DNA of 5,802 bases from Candidatus Hydrogenedentota bacterium (lineage in GTDB: Bacteria > Hydrogenedentota > Hydrogenedentia > Hydrogenedentiales > CAITNO01), in the NCBI GenBank assembly GCA_903922535.1, contig CAIXUF010000219.1:1-5802 (forward strand), written 5' to 3'. How positions within the stretch are numbered: the stretch's first letter is position 1; each line of letters starts with the position of its first letter. Below, piece by piece: positions 5,752 to 5,802 of the stretch. The notes under the pieces were generated by a model. The model was not told the DNA's origin. It saw only the letters and a program-made list of their open reading frames with translations, and ran no database searches. Made by a program: the position numbers and the translations under genes.

Positions 5752-5802
5752 TACTTCGACTTCTCACATTCAATTTCAAACGCGCCGGCGGTCATCGGAA
5801 AC
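5751..5802 (-). CDS. Probable C-terminal end of an unidentified gene (5' part beyond window)
   Basis: On the minus strand a frame open from the window edge reads FPMTAGAFEIECEKSK and stops at TAG (5753-5751). The composition is protein-like, and the repeat element begins right at the stop codon, as such elements commonly do. If real, this gene lies upstream of the dehydrogenase in the same direction with about 150 bp between them. Only 16 residues are visible, so the product cannot be named and the frame may be fortuitous. Confidence 0.45.
   Translation of the reverse strand, partial: FPMTAGAFEIECEKSK

Overview
The window comes from a GC-rich, free-living bacterial chromosome. Coding regions look around 60% GC by eye, and the intergenic DNA at 89-232 is clearly AT-richer. 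It carries secreted sugar-active enzymes, a lipoprotein-type beta-propeller glycosidase, an orphan AAA ATPase and a REP-like palindrome. This mix is common in environmental, polysaccharide-degrading bacteria such as the Planctomycetota/Verrucomicrobiota/Hydrogenedentota range. That placement is only an impression from gene style, since no marker gene is present.

Layout. (1) 2-88, plus strand: the last 28 codons of an unidentified gene. (2) 89-232: a short AT-rich regulatory stretch with a near-consensus sigma70-type promoter (TTGACT, 17 bp, TATAGT), a direct repeat of CCGATATTCG placed 22 bp apart, and a 33-nt near-perfect hairpin between the predicted transcription start and the next gene. 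(3) 233-1492, plus: an orphan ATPase of the AAA_14/DUF4143 type with a C-terminal PD-(D/E)XK-like region. (4) 1520-3538, plus: a secreted (alpha/alpha)6-barrel, six-hairpin type glycoside hydrolase with a good ribosome-binding site, 27 bp after the ATPase. (5) 3550-4545, minus: a lipoprotein GH43-like five-bladed beta-propeller glycosidase, ending 11 bp from the convergent hydrolase gene. (6) 4556-5602, minus: a zinc-dependent medium-chain alcohol/polyol dehydrogenase directly upstream of the GH43-like gene, about 10 bp away and probably in the same operon. (7) 5603-5750: intergenic DNA dominated by a long imperfect palindrome plus a third tandem copy of its tip, resembling REP/RAYT-associated elements. 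(8) 5751-5802, minus: the probable C-terminal end of a further gene.

How the parts fit. The minus-strand pair (dehydrogenase, then GH43-like lipoprotein) and the facing secreted hydrolase suggest a small carbohydrate-utilisation locus: glycans cut outside the cytoplasm, and a released sugar or polyol oxidised inside. The substrate cannot be read from the sequence. The ATPase has its own promoter/hairpin module, looks functionally unrelated, and may simply be a mobile-style neighbour co-transcribed into the hydrolase gene. I see no CRISPR array, tRNA, rRNA, complete insertion sequence or recognisable multi-gene defence system.
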